The position numbers and the translations under genes are program-made. A stretch of DNA of 64,000 nt from Pelodera strongyloides (Eukaryota > Nematoda > Chromadorea > Rhabditida > Rhabditidae). Positions within the stretch are counted from its first letter, which is position 1; each line of letters opens with the position of its first letter. Below the pieces are notes generated by a model. The model saw only the letters and a list, made by a program, of their open reading frames with translations, did not search any database and was not told where the DNA came from. Where the stretch lies: positions 78,501 to 142,500 of the forward strand of contig JAANDG010000371.1 of the NCBI GenBank assembly GCA_036852015.1, written 5' to 3'. Positions 13,030 through 24,125 of this stretch are shown one piece after another.

Positions 13030-14726
13030 ATGTTTTTATTGGTTTACATGGAGATCTTCCGATGTACGTATCTATGTGGGATAGTTATATTCCTAATATT
13101 GGCGCGGACGGTGCATGGCGATGTAGATATTGGGACGAATATAACAAAGGTGATTAATTTTGTGTGAATATAAAATATAAAAATTAAAAATTAAAAATTA
13201 CAATTGGTACTTGGAACAGGAACTGCAAGAAAATCAGCATATGCATTAATTTCATACATTTTGTGATTTGAATTAAAACATATTTGGGTATTGTTTCCTT
13301 AACATAATAGTTGAAATGAAAAAGAATGTTAAATAATATTTAAAAGTTTAATAATATTTTATTTCAGCGCGAGACGGGCGCCACATTAAAATGTTACAGT
13401 TGTACATCGTACCAAAACGAAAATGATTGCGACAAAAACTTTTGTATGGGGAAATACTGCTATTATCGTAGGTGTTGTTCAATTTTGTCATGGGCATGAT
13501 GGGGTTTCCAAGTATCCCAAAAATTCTGTGTGATTCTGTCAATACTACAGTATTTCTGCGTGAAACTTGCATATATAGTATGAAAAATTAAAAAAATATT
13601 CTCGTGTAGTTCCAAAATACTGTAGATTTTCACCATACTTGGAAACCCCCATAAATCATAAACAATATTTTCACATATTTGACATAGTTGTGTTTATTGC
13701 CATCATATGCAATAACATGGAAAATTGTATTACAGTCTTCTTTGACTTTCTTTTTTATACAGAAACCATATTTTGTTGACATATTTTTTTATCAAGCACT
13801 TTTTTAAAAGCGGTATGTACATATTTTAGAACAGTATGATTAAATATCCATGCATTATGTATTATTTATTTATTTATTATTTATTAAATAACACCGAGGT
13901 GTGCATCAAATAATATGATGAAGAGAAAGCAATGTAGATATAACGAAACCAGTTGTACTCTAGTCGATTATGCGCAAAGCTCTGTGCCAGAAATGGAACA
14001 CGTGCAATACCACTTTAAATAGTTTTAAATCAATTACTTTAGTAAGCGAGTACGATACACAATCAAGTACGGAAACGGTAAAACGAGATTGTGCAAATGA
14101 ACCAGATCTTTCGGATATTTTCGAAAAATACACTTTTCCGCATGCTTATAACGAGTGCGAGATGAGGTATGTATAATTTATTTTTCCATATTTTCAAATT
14201 TTAAAGCGAAATACCGGCCGGTTTTTGAAACACATCGCGTACACCACTGTTCTTATGTAGCTTATGGAAATGAGCATAAATTCGAATAAAAATCGAGCTA
14301 AATTCGAGCAAATTAATAAATGCATGGGAATGCAATGGTCCACTATGCGATTCAAAAACGGGCCAGTATTTTGCTTTAAATTTTAAACGTTCGGGCCATC
14401 TGGTTTGTCCGCTTTTTTCTCTGGTCCCTCCCCTCTCTCCTTCGACCATTTTCTCTTTATCTTTCTCGATCTCTCGTAAGTGAGAACCATTGGCTACGGT
14501 ACTTCTATTACAGTACCCTCATTTCAGAACGGACGGGGATACAGTATACCACGTGAGCGTGTGCGACAGCGGCGACTACTGTGGCAGCCCGTGTCTGAAT
14601 CCTAATTTTCAAGCCCTTACCACCACTACAACTTTGCGACCAAACAAAGACAATTCGAATACCGTAGACGGGAAGAAAAGTACTGTACTTATTTTTGTAA
14701 GCCTCATCTTTACAGTGTTACAGTGA
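13030..14726 (+). CDS. Ly6/uPAR-like secreted, probably GPI-anchored protein
   Basis: Small cysteine-rich surface protein. Exon 13030-13149 begins with a signal-peptide-like segment (CGIVIFLILARTVHG). Exon 13368-13467 gives a first three-finger-type finger (LKCYSCTSYQ ... DKNFCMGKYCYY). Exon 13964-14166 carries CQKWNTC and KRDCANEP. Exon 14528-14726 carries SVCDSGDYCGSPCLNPN, a Thr-rich stem, and a hydrophobic tail (STVLIFVSLIFTVLQ) ending at TGA, as expected for a GPI-anchor signal. The junction between 13467 and 13964 is not solved: the phases do not match directly, so a short middle exon is missing from this model. The intron holds a GGGGTTTCC element, and a TTAA fold-back sits between the last two exons. 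AATAAA is at 14900. The family call rests on cysteine spacing and architecture only; its ligand or partner is unknown. Confidence 0.72.
13499..13652. repeat. GGGGTTTCC inverted-repeat element, copy 2
   Basis: ATGGGGTTTCCAAGTATCCC at left and CCATACTTGGAAACCCCCAT at right. Intronic in the Ly6-like gene. Confidence 0.85.
14201..14379. repeat. TTAA fold-back element, copy 2
   Basis: TTAAAGCGAAATACCGGCCG at left and GGGCCAGTATTTTGCTTTAA at right, with GAAACACATCG next to the left end. Lies in the last intron of the Ly6-like gene. Confidence 0.9.
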
Positions 14727-15330
14727 TTTACAGTGTTCGTTTATTGTAAGTGGAATTTTTTTTTAATTTTTTTTTAACTTCATTAATTTTTCATGAGCCT
14801 ATAACTAAAAAAACTTTTAATTTTAAATAATACGTTTTCCATTACAAATATAGAGAAAATAATCAATGTAATTTGACAAAAATTTCTTTCTTTTTCAACA
14901 ATAAACTATTCGATCTTTTATTTAACTGAAAAAGCACAAAAAAAATCAATAAACGATATTTGTATGTTTAACCAATGTGTTAACGATATGCCGCAGGGTT
15001 ACTTTATTCAGATTCAGTTTGGAATTCTTCTATATCTTGTTCTTGTGTTATAAAAACCTAAAAACGACCTTTATAAATTTTCACACAAACCTACAAATCA
15101 GCCAACGAAAAGTACGTGTTCTTTTTTTGCGAACGGTATAGTCTTTTGTTAGACACTCGAGGGTGCGAAGTTTGAGCGTTATGGAGTTACACAGAAATTT
15201 TTCTAAATTACTAAACATTCGGCGGAAGGAGGAAATACGGCAAAAAAAATTTCCTTTCCCTAAAATTATTCAGTTTTTATGTTACATTCCAAAGAAACTT
15301 ACATCTTTAAATAAAAACCCAGTGATTTTT
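14727..15330. other. intergenic spacer between convergent genes
   Basis: The plus-strand Ly6-like gene ends at 14726 and the minus-strand coiled-coil gene ends at 15331, so both 3' UTRs fall here. AATAAA occurs at 14900 on the plus strand. The rest is AT-rich with no supported exon. Confidence 0.6.
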
Positions 15331-18300
15331 TTACTCGGTTGTTGCAGCGGGACGAATCACGTGGTGCGTTTTAATCGTACCGCAAATACGGGCCATTTCG
15401 CGATGAAATCTAAACGGTAAAAATGAAACTTCGCACAGACGCCGCGGGGCGTGCATGCGCACCCAAAGCACACCACTGGCGCGCACCACTTTGTGCGGTA
15501 AACGGCGACCGTGCAGAAGTTTCGCATTGTAGAAATTCTCCCAAAGCCACGAAGAAACAAAAACAAAATCAAGAAATCAACACATGTGCCAAGTTTTTGG
15601 GCCTGACCCCTCAGCCGGCATAAACACACACACAAGTAAGTACAAAACAAATGTTCATAAGATTTACCTTACAACTGCTACATTATGTGTACTTTCGAAT
15701 TCTGCTCACCTTTCTTGCTCGCGAAGGAAGCTCAGAACTTCTTGTCGCTGTTGCTCCTGACGGTCGGTCATTTTACGAATCCAGGCATCCATCTAAACTA
15801 GAACTGTTCGTGAGGTTTGACGGGTGAGCGGCGAGAATCCGGCGCTCAAATTTTGTGCGGCGAGGGACTGGCCAAAATCGGTGCGGCACCAGATGAAAGT
15901 TACCAGATAAAGGTTAGTGGTGATAGTTAGTCGCAGTCATTCCACATACGACACGTTTTGCACAGATTATCAATGAAGTGATAATTATACAATATAAAAA
16001 AGTGACTAACCCGGGCAATTGACGCTTCTTGCCGTTTTGTCATCTTATCCACGGCGTTTTGCTAAAAATGTTGATGACGAACTATTTTAGAAGGTATTTA
16101 TTAGAATTTCACGGAACTCGGGACCTCGGGAGCATTGAAATACAACGCTTTTATTGATAGCCATATTTATTAGAAGCCGCGCCGCCACTATTTTAGTCAA
16201 GATTAATATTTACTTTAGAAATTTTATTTCCTCGTGAATTTATAAAGTAAATAAGTAACCGACCCTCCCTTGGTTATCCGGTTTATTGGCCAGTTCAGCA
16301 AGCGCAATCTCCAGCGCCTCCTTGTCCTTCTTCACGTCCACTTTGAGCTCGTCGAGCTGGAAGTCCATAGTTAAAGGATCGCAGTCACTCCAAAATCATC
16401 ATTTCGCTTCGAGTTTACCTGAATTTAGTAAAGAATAAAGAAAAATACTTTACCAAAACCGAATAATTTGAATTCCAACTCAGGGGGTGAACAAGTAGAA
16501 AAGTAGTTCTACTTAACTACCGCGGGATTATGAAACGTGTAGTGATATGCCTGCAGACCGTTGCAGTATATGTAAAGATATAATATGCAGATATTTGCCG
16601 AAATAATTTGCATACTCCCGATCGGGAAGCAGCTGTATGAACACGTTTCGTGATCCTGCGTTAATTAAGTAGAACTACTTTTCTACTTGTTCACTCCGTG
16701 AGTTGGAATTCAAATTATTCGGTTTTGGTAAAGTATTTGTCTCTATTCTTTACTAAATACAAGCAAACTCGAAGAAACACGACGATTTTGTAGTGACTGC
16801 GATCCTTTAATCAACCAATGGCCTAGGGGGTAGTGTCATTAACTGCCAACCAAGCGACCGGGGTTCAACTCCGAGTAGTGGTTGGTACATTTACATTCAC
16901 AAACTATAAACTACGTCTCACCTCAAACCTATCGGTATTCAAAAATGTTCTTGTAGTATGTAGTTTGCTCCTGCCTTTCCTCTGGTGGTCGTGCAGAAGT
17001 TTGGTCGACTCGCTACACGCCTTGTGAACGGCTTTGAGCAACTAAATATGGAAATGTATCTGTAGTTTGGAGTCTGTGTTTTCGGTAATTTTTCAATTAT
17101 GATGACAAATATTATACAATTTTACACGGTCCCTCGTACCAATCAAACCAAGCGTTGTGCAAAATTGGAGGTTGTTTGGCGTGCACATGGCGTGAAATAA
17201 GTGACGCGCGACCACGTAAGATGTTAGCCGCTTGCACGCCAACTTAGCGCACTGATATGAGTATCTGAGTGAGCAACTGCGTCAGTGTCAATATGCTAAA
17301 GCAACTAACATCATTATTTTTCCACGGCTTTTTCACTTCGCTGAGCGCTTTTGGAATCGGCGTGAATGGGTCGAGATGTGGAGGGTATTCGACATTCTGA
17401 AGTTCATCTATTTATTGATTTATTAAGTACAAAATGGGGTAAATGGTGCTATTGATTTTTCTTTAGAAATGGCGCGAACATCTGAAAATAGCTGTGCTCG
17501 AAACTATTTGTGAAAATGGGATACAGGAATGGCGCTAAAAGTATCTCTGAATACGGTACAGATGATTCTCAAATCCATTCCAAAAACGGTACTTGCCACG
17601 AAACTGGTGTTCAAAATATTTTTTTCAAGATAGGTACCAGATTTACAAGATTCACATTCATAAATGAAACTTATTTTAAAAAATAGTAATAATTCACCTG
17701 GTCCGAGTAGGCGGATTTTCTAAATTCTGGATTTCTCTGCAAGACTGCGAGAAGAGACTCATTGAAGCGCACCAAGTCCTCCTTTAAAGGGAATATCATG
17801 AGCTTTTGATATCAGGCCTCCGTCCTCTGCCTCGGGAATCAGGCCGAAGCCCGCTTGCAACGCGAAACTCGGCTCCAGTTTCGCACCTATGCCGCACCCA
17901 CGCTGGTGCGTACCTGGTGCCGCTCTCCTTTTCCGTGCCGTACGGGTACGGCACCCCGACCGAGTTTCCCCAGTGTACCTTAGGCCCCTAGACTTCCCTA
18001 GGCCCTATTCTGTATTGGTCATGTCCCCACAGCCTGACGCTAAGCTATCGACACTTGTATAACGTAGTTACCATACACATGTTTACACAGTCTTTTCGAT
18101 ATATGTGATATAAAAAAAATAAAATCATAAGTCTATGCTCACCCTATACGCGTCCACACCTTGTGCAGCTTCTTCTTGTTTTTGCGGCAAATCTCCGGCA
18201 TCAACAGCGCCACTTACCTAGAAAACAGTTTTCATATTTCTTCGCTATTTTCCCTATTATTTTCTATATATGTATATATTGATTTTAGAACCTCTAATAA

Positions 18301-20405
18301 ACTTTTTACCCTTCAGCATTTCTTTTTTTCTTTTTTTTTAACTATCACTAACTTACGACTTTCTTTGGCTTCTCTTTACTTTCCGAAAACAGAAATCATT
18401 AAAATTATAAGCCCTTTTTCTTTTCTTTTTCTGCTCTCTTTTATGCACCAAGTTTGGCAAAATGCCCAAATTGCAGCGAGATTCCAAATTTGGCACATAT
18501 CCAAATTTGCGCAAGAAAGGCCGAAACCCAAATGAGCCCAGAAAATGGACAACTTTAAAACTCTACATATTTTTCAATTTCCTTCGAAACCTGACTCTTG
18601 TGATCGAGTTTGATCAATTAATCAGTTCTCTACAAGACTAATGTGAAGACTAAAGGATTAAACTATTTTTAATCAGCATACACCAGAGTTTCTGGGATCA
18701 CCCAAATCAGTGATAAACCGAAAATTCAACGTCCCGCCGACTGCTTTTTCTACCGTAGTTTAGTAAGAGACAAGTCGCTGCGGGACCCTACCTAGATGTA
18801 GTCTGTAGCCTATCCCGCGGAATAAATGCCGCAGACAGTGAGAGTTGGATCATTTCGTAAAAATAAGTGTAGAATTTTATAAAGAAATGGAATTCGAACC
18901 TTTCTAAACTTGTGTTGCAATTTTCTGAAGAGACCGAATTTTGGCGCATCGTTGCCACTAAAATATTATTTATTATTAAAGTGATAAAACATTTTTTCCA
19001 AAAATTGTAACAGCATATTATTATACATGTAATCCTAGATCTCTGGCAATTCAAGCTGTTGGGCTATTTTTTTGCGCTCTGCGTAACGATTTTGGGTAAA
19101 CTTCGGTTTTTACTTGTCACCTGAACTTTCGCTACTATGAGCGTATGCAAATTAGAATTTGACTCTAATTCGGCTAATTTTCCTTGCAAAACTTGCAAAA
19201 AATGCCATCTTCAAATCCTCCTAGCTTTTTTTATATCTGTTTCCGACGTTTTATTTTGTTTTAACTCGGCACAGAATCGAATTCTGATTCGAATGAGGCC
19301 TTTAAATCGAAAATCAGCCCGACAAGTAAAAACCGAAATTATTCCACGATTTTTTTAACGTCCACCAAACGGATAACGATCACTAAACGAATTTTTTTAG
19401 GAAGGCGTTTACAATCCAGGATTACATGTATATTTACATTGTAAGGCGTTTACTAAAAAAATGATCCAAAATAAAGTTTTAGGGATACGGTAAAACATAC
19501 GTATCCTCCACGACAGGACCCTGAAATTAATGTAGAGATTACCAAAGGAATTTTCTGTGGTAAAGTAACAGAGGGTCGGATACCGATACCCATACACTGC
19601 CGAAAGTTGGCGTGCCAGCGGCAACGTTGCGGCGGACAAGTTGCACGCCAGAATCCAACAGCGTGCAACCTTTTTCCACGCCAATTTTCATGTTGCACCT
19701 ACATAGCGCTTATGCTAGCAAATCACGCGCCATATTTAGTGTGTTATATAAATATGTACAAATACATACAACATATGCCAATTATTAATTGTAATAAAAC
19801 TAGAGAATATAAAGTAAAAAAAACTCACATTTTGCATACTCTCTGCCCGAGCGACCTTCACCTGACTTTTCTGTACTGCAGGAGCCTGCATTTTTGAATT
19901 TCCCACTGACTAAAGTTGACTAGAGTTAGCAAAACATCTGTACCTCACGGGAATTGAACCTGTGAGGCTGATAAGCGAACGGATCATCACTTTCAATCTG
20001 TCATGCTTTATAATCTGTGTAGCATGCGCAGTGGTTATCTATTTTGCGTTTTAGTGGATATCCGAAAGTAGCTGTTGAGAACCGTAGCCTAAGCCTAAGC
20101 CTAAGCGTAAGCTCAATTAGAAAAGGGGGTAATATTGTACTGTAATATTGTACTGTGAAATAATAAAAGTACATATCTACAAACAACTTGTAAAAAGTGA
20201 TAAAAAGATGAACGGTAAAAGTGATAAACTGATAAACGTGACTTCGAGGAATATTGCCTCATTTCTTTTGAACTATTTCTTGAGTCTCAATTATATGTAC
20301 ATTGGCCCAAGCACATCCAGTTGTTGATAGACTTACTGGTGGCTTCGGTGCGGCAGGTGTGCCGGGAGTCGGAGATTGCTGCGGCGTGGGCGGTTGCTGC
20401 GCCAT
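15331..20405 (-). CDS. small coiled-coil protein with Pro-rich N-terminus, unknown family
   Basis: A complete frame-consistent model of 196 residues: exons (minus strand, 5' to 3') 20405-20337, 19885-19829, 18217-18143, 17781-17698, 16356-16264, 16061-16011, 15792-15710 and 15409-15331. It starts MAQQPPTPQQSPTPGTPAAP, then becomes charged and helical: EDLVRFNESLLAVLQRN, DELKVDVKKDKEALEIALAE, NAVDKMTKRQEASIAR, MDAWIRKMTDRQEQQRQEV, ending in HHVIRPAATTE and TAA. Heptad-like spacing of hydrophobics suggests coiled coils; there is no signal peptide or membrane segment. I do not recognise the family. All internal junctions are phase 0 except the last. Weak points are the donor GTCGGT of exon 16356-16264 and the acceptor TTTAAAG of exon 17781. 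It follows the helical-protein gene on the same strand with about 1 kb between them, so they could be co-transcribed, though that is speculative. Confidence 0.68.
16371..16810. repeat. 440-bp fold-back element with TTAAAGGATC ends
   Basis: Left end TTAAAGGATCGCAGTCACT, right end AGTGACTGCGATCCTTTAA. The arms are inverted complements over at least 140 bp (for example ACTTTACCAAAACCGAATAA against its complement at about 16720) and similarity continues towards the centre. TTAA is present at both edges. The element ends 14 bases before the start of coding exon 16356-16264. Confidence 0.88.
16821..16884 (+). repeat. tRNA-like fragment
   Basis: TGGCCTAGGGGGTAGTGTC resembles an A box and GGGGTTCAACTCCG a B box 30 bases on. 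It directly follows the 440-bp fold-back, in the same intron. Not a functional tRNA. Confidence 0.55.
19934..19990 (-). repeat. B-box-bearing tRNA-like fragment
   Basis: Minus strand reads CACAGGTTCAATTCCCGTGA, a good T-arm/B box with paired stem; no clear A box is visible upstream. Intronic. Confidence 0.4.
20085..20112. repeat. interstitial telomere-like repeat (TTAGGC type)
   Basis: Four near-perfect CCTAAG/CGTAAG units in a row, read on the minus strand as the TTAGGC unit that forms nematode telomeres. Short and intronic, so it is an internal array, not a chromosome end. Confidence 0.8.
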
Positions 20406-21418
20406 CCTGAATGTGTAGAACATGTATTAGTAATTCAAACTTGTTGCACCGTATTCAGAAAACACAAACCAGTGTAAATTGGGCAGTTTTAAAATTACAA
20501 ATTTGCGTAATTCGTAAATGGAAAGCGTAAATTAGTGCTTGCTTTAATAAATCTAGAAGTATGGGCGAGACAAAGTATGTATATATAGAAAAGCTAACCT
20601 CGCCAGCAAACCTCCAAACTTACGAGTGAGAAGCTGCAGATAAAGCGTGAATTAAAACGTGAAGTTCGTTTACTTTGAATAATTATCTTTCAGCAATGCC
20701 TCACACACGTTTCACGAGTGATATATGTTCATGCAAGCTGTAGCTACTTCCTCAAATTGTCTCATTCCGAAACTAAAACAAACTCATTTACAGAGTGTAG
20801 ATATACCCAGTTCCATGAGACAACAATGAGCTTGCGCGCGGCGAGCTCCTCGCGCACAAGATAATGTTACGCGGTGCTCCGCGCGCCACGTCAGTGGATT
20901 GGTTGTAATGAAAAAGAAAGTACACATACAAGTCAATCATAAAGCATTCCGAGAAATTGAACAGCTACCTCTAGCACTAAATCCATATACTGCAGAATTG
21001 TGCAGATTTTTTTTCGCCCATCTTTTGCATTTTTCCGCGCCAGGTTCTCGCGGCGCACATTCTGAGCGGAGTGGAGAGAGAAGGTGGACCAAGTAACCGA
21101 AATACCGGCATTTTTTTGAAACACATCGAGTACACCGGCATTCTTATGCAGCTTATGCAAATGAAGAAAAATTAGAGTAAAAAATTGAGCTAAATTCGAG
21201 GACTTAGCAGCACATACGCACGAATGCAGTTGTCCGCGATGCGTTTCAAAAACCGGCCGGTACTTCGCTTTAAAAACGATCTGAAATATTTTCTTTAGCC
21301 TCTCTTCTTAATTTTATGTTTCCTTTTTCGAGTCGACTAATTACAAACAATATTTCGAAAAATTAAAGTGCTTTATTTATTCTATATTTATTTAAGTTTT
21401 ATGAAAATACTTAAACAT
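20406..21418. other. spacer between two same-strand genes
   Basis: Lies between the start of the coiled-coil gene (20405) and the stop of the helical-protein gene (21419). Contains a TTAA fold-back (21094-21273) and GC-rich patches at 20835-20890 and 21030-21075. No exon is seen; promoter or operon spacer functions cannot be read from sequence. Confidence 0.5.
21094..21273. repeat. TTAA fold-back element, copy 3
   Basis: Degenerate left end (TAACCGAAATACCGGCA) and clear right end AAAACCGGCCGGTACTTCGC then TTTAA. Confidence 0.8.
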
Positions 21419-24125
21419 TTAAAGTTCCGAATGGCGTGTGATTATATAGGCAGCGTTCAGGTACTTCCTCCGTAGTAAGTTTAACGACGCAATCATATAT
21501 TGATGTACATCGCCGAGGGGCTGAAAAAAAAGTAATAAACAAATTTAATTTAAAGGGATGTGACACATTAGGTGCAAATACTTCAAAAGATGACACGAAA
21601 ATCGACCGACCGAACACCGACCGGTTTCTGAAACACATCGTGTGGACCAGCATTCTTACGCAGCTCATGCAAATGAACACAAATTATAATAAAAACTCGA
21701 GCTAAATTCGAGTAACTTAGCATAAATACGTAATAATGCAGTCAAAAACCGGCCGGTAATTCGCTTTAACACTAATAACTTGTGACTTTTCGTTGTCAGC
21801 AGGGAAGCAAATTTACTCCAACGATGTACACGTTTTTGTACTTGCTGTATTTTTTTGACGTACAAATTCGAACGCAAAATGAACAGAAAAAATAAAGGGC
21901 AGAAATGCTTACCAAAGGTTCCCTTTCATGAAGAACTGCCTTCTGACTTAGCGCCAGACATTCGGTGAATAAAATTGCATGACTGTACAAGTGTAGACGA
22001 TCATCGGTGGCGCGCGCTTCGAGTCGAACCTACGGTAAGGAAATGACGTATTAGCAGTATAATAAGTTCTACCGTATATACGATGTGTTGTGGCACTCTT
22101 ACGGTAAACTCAAGAAGTTAGAGGACAATGGGAAAAAGGGATAAAAATAACTTTGTCAAAGGCACAAGGGAGGAAGAAACAGAGAGAGGGGGAGAGAGAG
22201 AGGGAGAGAGAGAGGGAGAGACACAGAGAGAGAGAGAATCTTAATCGCTGCCGAGTTAAAATCTATCAATGGCATCGGCGCTAATCTTGGAAGACATTAT
22301 TTTTTTGTAAAAATTGCTAGAAAACCCTCACCAGTTCTGATATCGCCACAATTTTCGTTGCATTCACCGTGGGAGAAATTCCAATTGAAGGATCCACCGA
22401 CTGACAGTATTCCTAGATAGAAATGTTCGAAACTATTATTATCGCCAAATTTGTTACTGCATACGAAATGGGTTAACCCATTTGGTGACGGTTCACTGGT
22501 CTTTTCGTGGGCCTGCCCATTTGGTGACCAAATCGTGACAAAGTTTTATCGAAAATCGTCATCATATGGTCATCAAATGGTCACGAACCAGTGAACAGTC
22601 ACCGGGCCAACTGCTGTTTTTCTGCGGCTTCGGCAATTATTTCGTTTTGCTGTGTGCAGTGATAAAGTGACGACTTTATTAAAGGCGTCCGGTGTGCGAA
22701 TTTTTTGCCATGCAACCCGTGTTATGAGGATTCCGATATATTACCGAAATTTTACGACTGTGGAGTATTCCCGTTTTTTTTCATGGTACCGCGATGCCAG
22801 TCAAAGGTAAGTAAAATCCTACCACCACCATCTTCACGGGATTATATTTGTCACAAGCGTTGATAAGATTTATCACAACGGGTCTTTTGTGATAATTCGC
22901 ATTGAAAAGCACTCCCCAAACTGGCAAGAAACTCAATGAAAATGCCTCTTTTTCCAGGTGATCGTGATCTGAATTTAATTTTGTATTAAAGCCGTATGAC
23001 ACGTGGTTTTGAAACGTTTTCTCAGAGTTCGGTCTTGTGTCTGAACAGAAATGCTGAATGTGGTCTAATCATGGCTGCACGCTTATTTAGCGGCCACGCA
23101 CCAATATACAGTAATGCGTTTGATTGGAACCTTTATTTATATGGACCATGAAACAAAAAAAAAATAGAAAAACGCGTACTATTATGAAATAGTTCATCTC
23201 TATTGAATCCGGGCGCGCGTAGTTTCTTGCCCTCTATTTCGACACTTAGGTTTTTCGTCTAAAGGTATAAATTAATTTTGCTCATTGTTATAATACAGCT
23301 TAATACTGACACCAATCGGCTACCCTTACAACGAGAAAATTGGCGTTCAAGCGGCAACGTCACGGCGTGCAGGCGGGTACGAAAAACGTGTCACGCCGTT
23401 GGGGTTTGGTTATGGCGTGCAGGGTTGCACGCCGTACCCACGCGGCTTGCGCGCCAAGTTTCGTCAGTGATAGACACCAGTGGACAACACCGCCAGACGC
23501 CCCTGGACGCCGGTGAAGGCTAACTCAACATACCTGAAATTTCTTATTTAGAGATAAGAGACCATCATTCAACATTGCGAATTCTTCAATTTCGATTTCG
23601 CCATTGTGAAGCTGAAGAAAAGAAATAACATAGGCAACCGATTTTCATTCAAGCTACCATTATAGTTTTTTTATTCCCGGGACGTGTTTCTAACAAAATG
23701 AAACCCGCGCCATCGCCGCGCACAAAAATGCGGTCTGTTGCACAGTGGTGGCGCACTCGTGACGCACCTGGAGCACATGCCGCACCACCGAAAAAAGGCG
23801 CGTCGCACGAGCGCAAACTGGAATTCAGCACCTTGCCGCGAACATTGCAGAGGTGCGCCTCGCCACTGTGGCGGACACCTTTGTGACAATGGCGCGCAGG
23901 TACATCCGTGTAATAATATGGAATCTCAGCTTTAGAGACTGCATGTATCATCACTAATTGTTAATTTTCATCAATAAATAAAGTTTAATCAATTCAAAAT
24001 GTCCACCTTTTTCATAGCGTTGATCGATATTTGGTATGCCGCGTTAATCAGATCAAACACTGAAGACCAGGGCTTCTGATTTGAATCCCAGCGTCCGAGG
24101 GACAGAATACTCCTCCGCTCATCTT
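21419..24125 (-). CDS. alpha-helical protein of unknown family (5' incomplete)
   Basis: Exons in frame on the minus strand: 24125-24007, 23611-23534, 22400-22332, 22029-21913 and 21520-21419, giving 160 residues to a TAA. The first exon found starts with two bases completing a codon, so at least one upstream exon is missing. Segments: DERRSILSLGRWDSNQKPWS then VFDLINAAYQISINAMKK; LHNGEIEIEEFAMLNDGLL; SVDPSIGISPTVNATKIV; RLHLYSHAILFTECLALSQK; GDVHQYMIASLNLLRRKYLN. The pattern is amphipathic helices joined by short loops, with no membrane segment or zinc site. Acceptors are good (TTTCTTTTCTTCAG at 23611; TTTTTTTTCAG at 21520) and every later junction is phase 0. I do not recognise the family. 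The C-terminal helices could form a helical bundle or scaffold domain, but that is a guess from hydrophobic spacing. Confidence 0.65.
21598..21769. repeat. TTAA fold-back element, copy 4 (diverged)
   Basis: CACCGACCGGTTTCTGAAAC at left, AAAAACCGGCCGGTAATTCG then CTTTAA at right. Lies in the last intron of the helical-protein gene. Confidence 0.75.
22180..22236. repeat. GA microsatellite
   Basis: Imperfect (GAGAGG)n/(GA)n tract in an intron of a minus-strand gene, thus CT on the sense strand. Confidence 0.85.
22470..22625. repeat. GGTGACGG-motif element, copy 1
   Basis: Carries CCCATTTGGTGACGGTTCAC, CCCATTTGGTGACCAAAT and, inverted, GAACCAGTGAACAGTCACCG. The same order of motifs recurs at 58660-59045. 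A non-coding dispersed repeat. Confidence 0.75.
23320..23480. repeat. GC-rich GGCGTGCA-type patch
   Basis: Repeated GGCGTGCA and TTGCACGCC motifs. Similar material occurs at 19595-19690 (AGCGGCAACGTTGCGG against AGCGGCAACGTCACGG) and around 17160-17250, indicating a diverged dispersed family. Confidence 0.5.
23700..23900. repeat. GC-rich patch, relative of the 52.5-kb fold-back
   Basis: Rich in GCGC and contains CGCCACTGTGGCGGACACC. The block at 52540-52850 carries CCGCTGTGGCGGACCCTCAT. Overlapping open frames on both strands here are a by-product of base composition. Confidence 0.4.

Noticed and set aside
22005..22050. TTCGAGTCGAACC resembling a tRNA T arm
   Set aside because: It overlaps the start of coding exon 22029-21913, whose frame joins both neighbours.
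23649..23954. Four overlapping long frames in a GC-rich block
   Set aside because: Frames are open in several phases on both strands, as expected from GC-rich repeat DNA with few stop codons; no splice context.
24060..24110. B-box-like TTTGAATCCCAGCG resembling a tRNA fragment
   Set aside because: The stretch lies in a well-supported coding exon (24125-24007) and has no A box.
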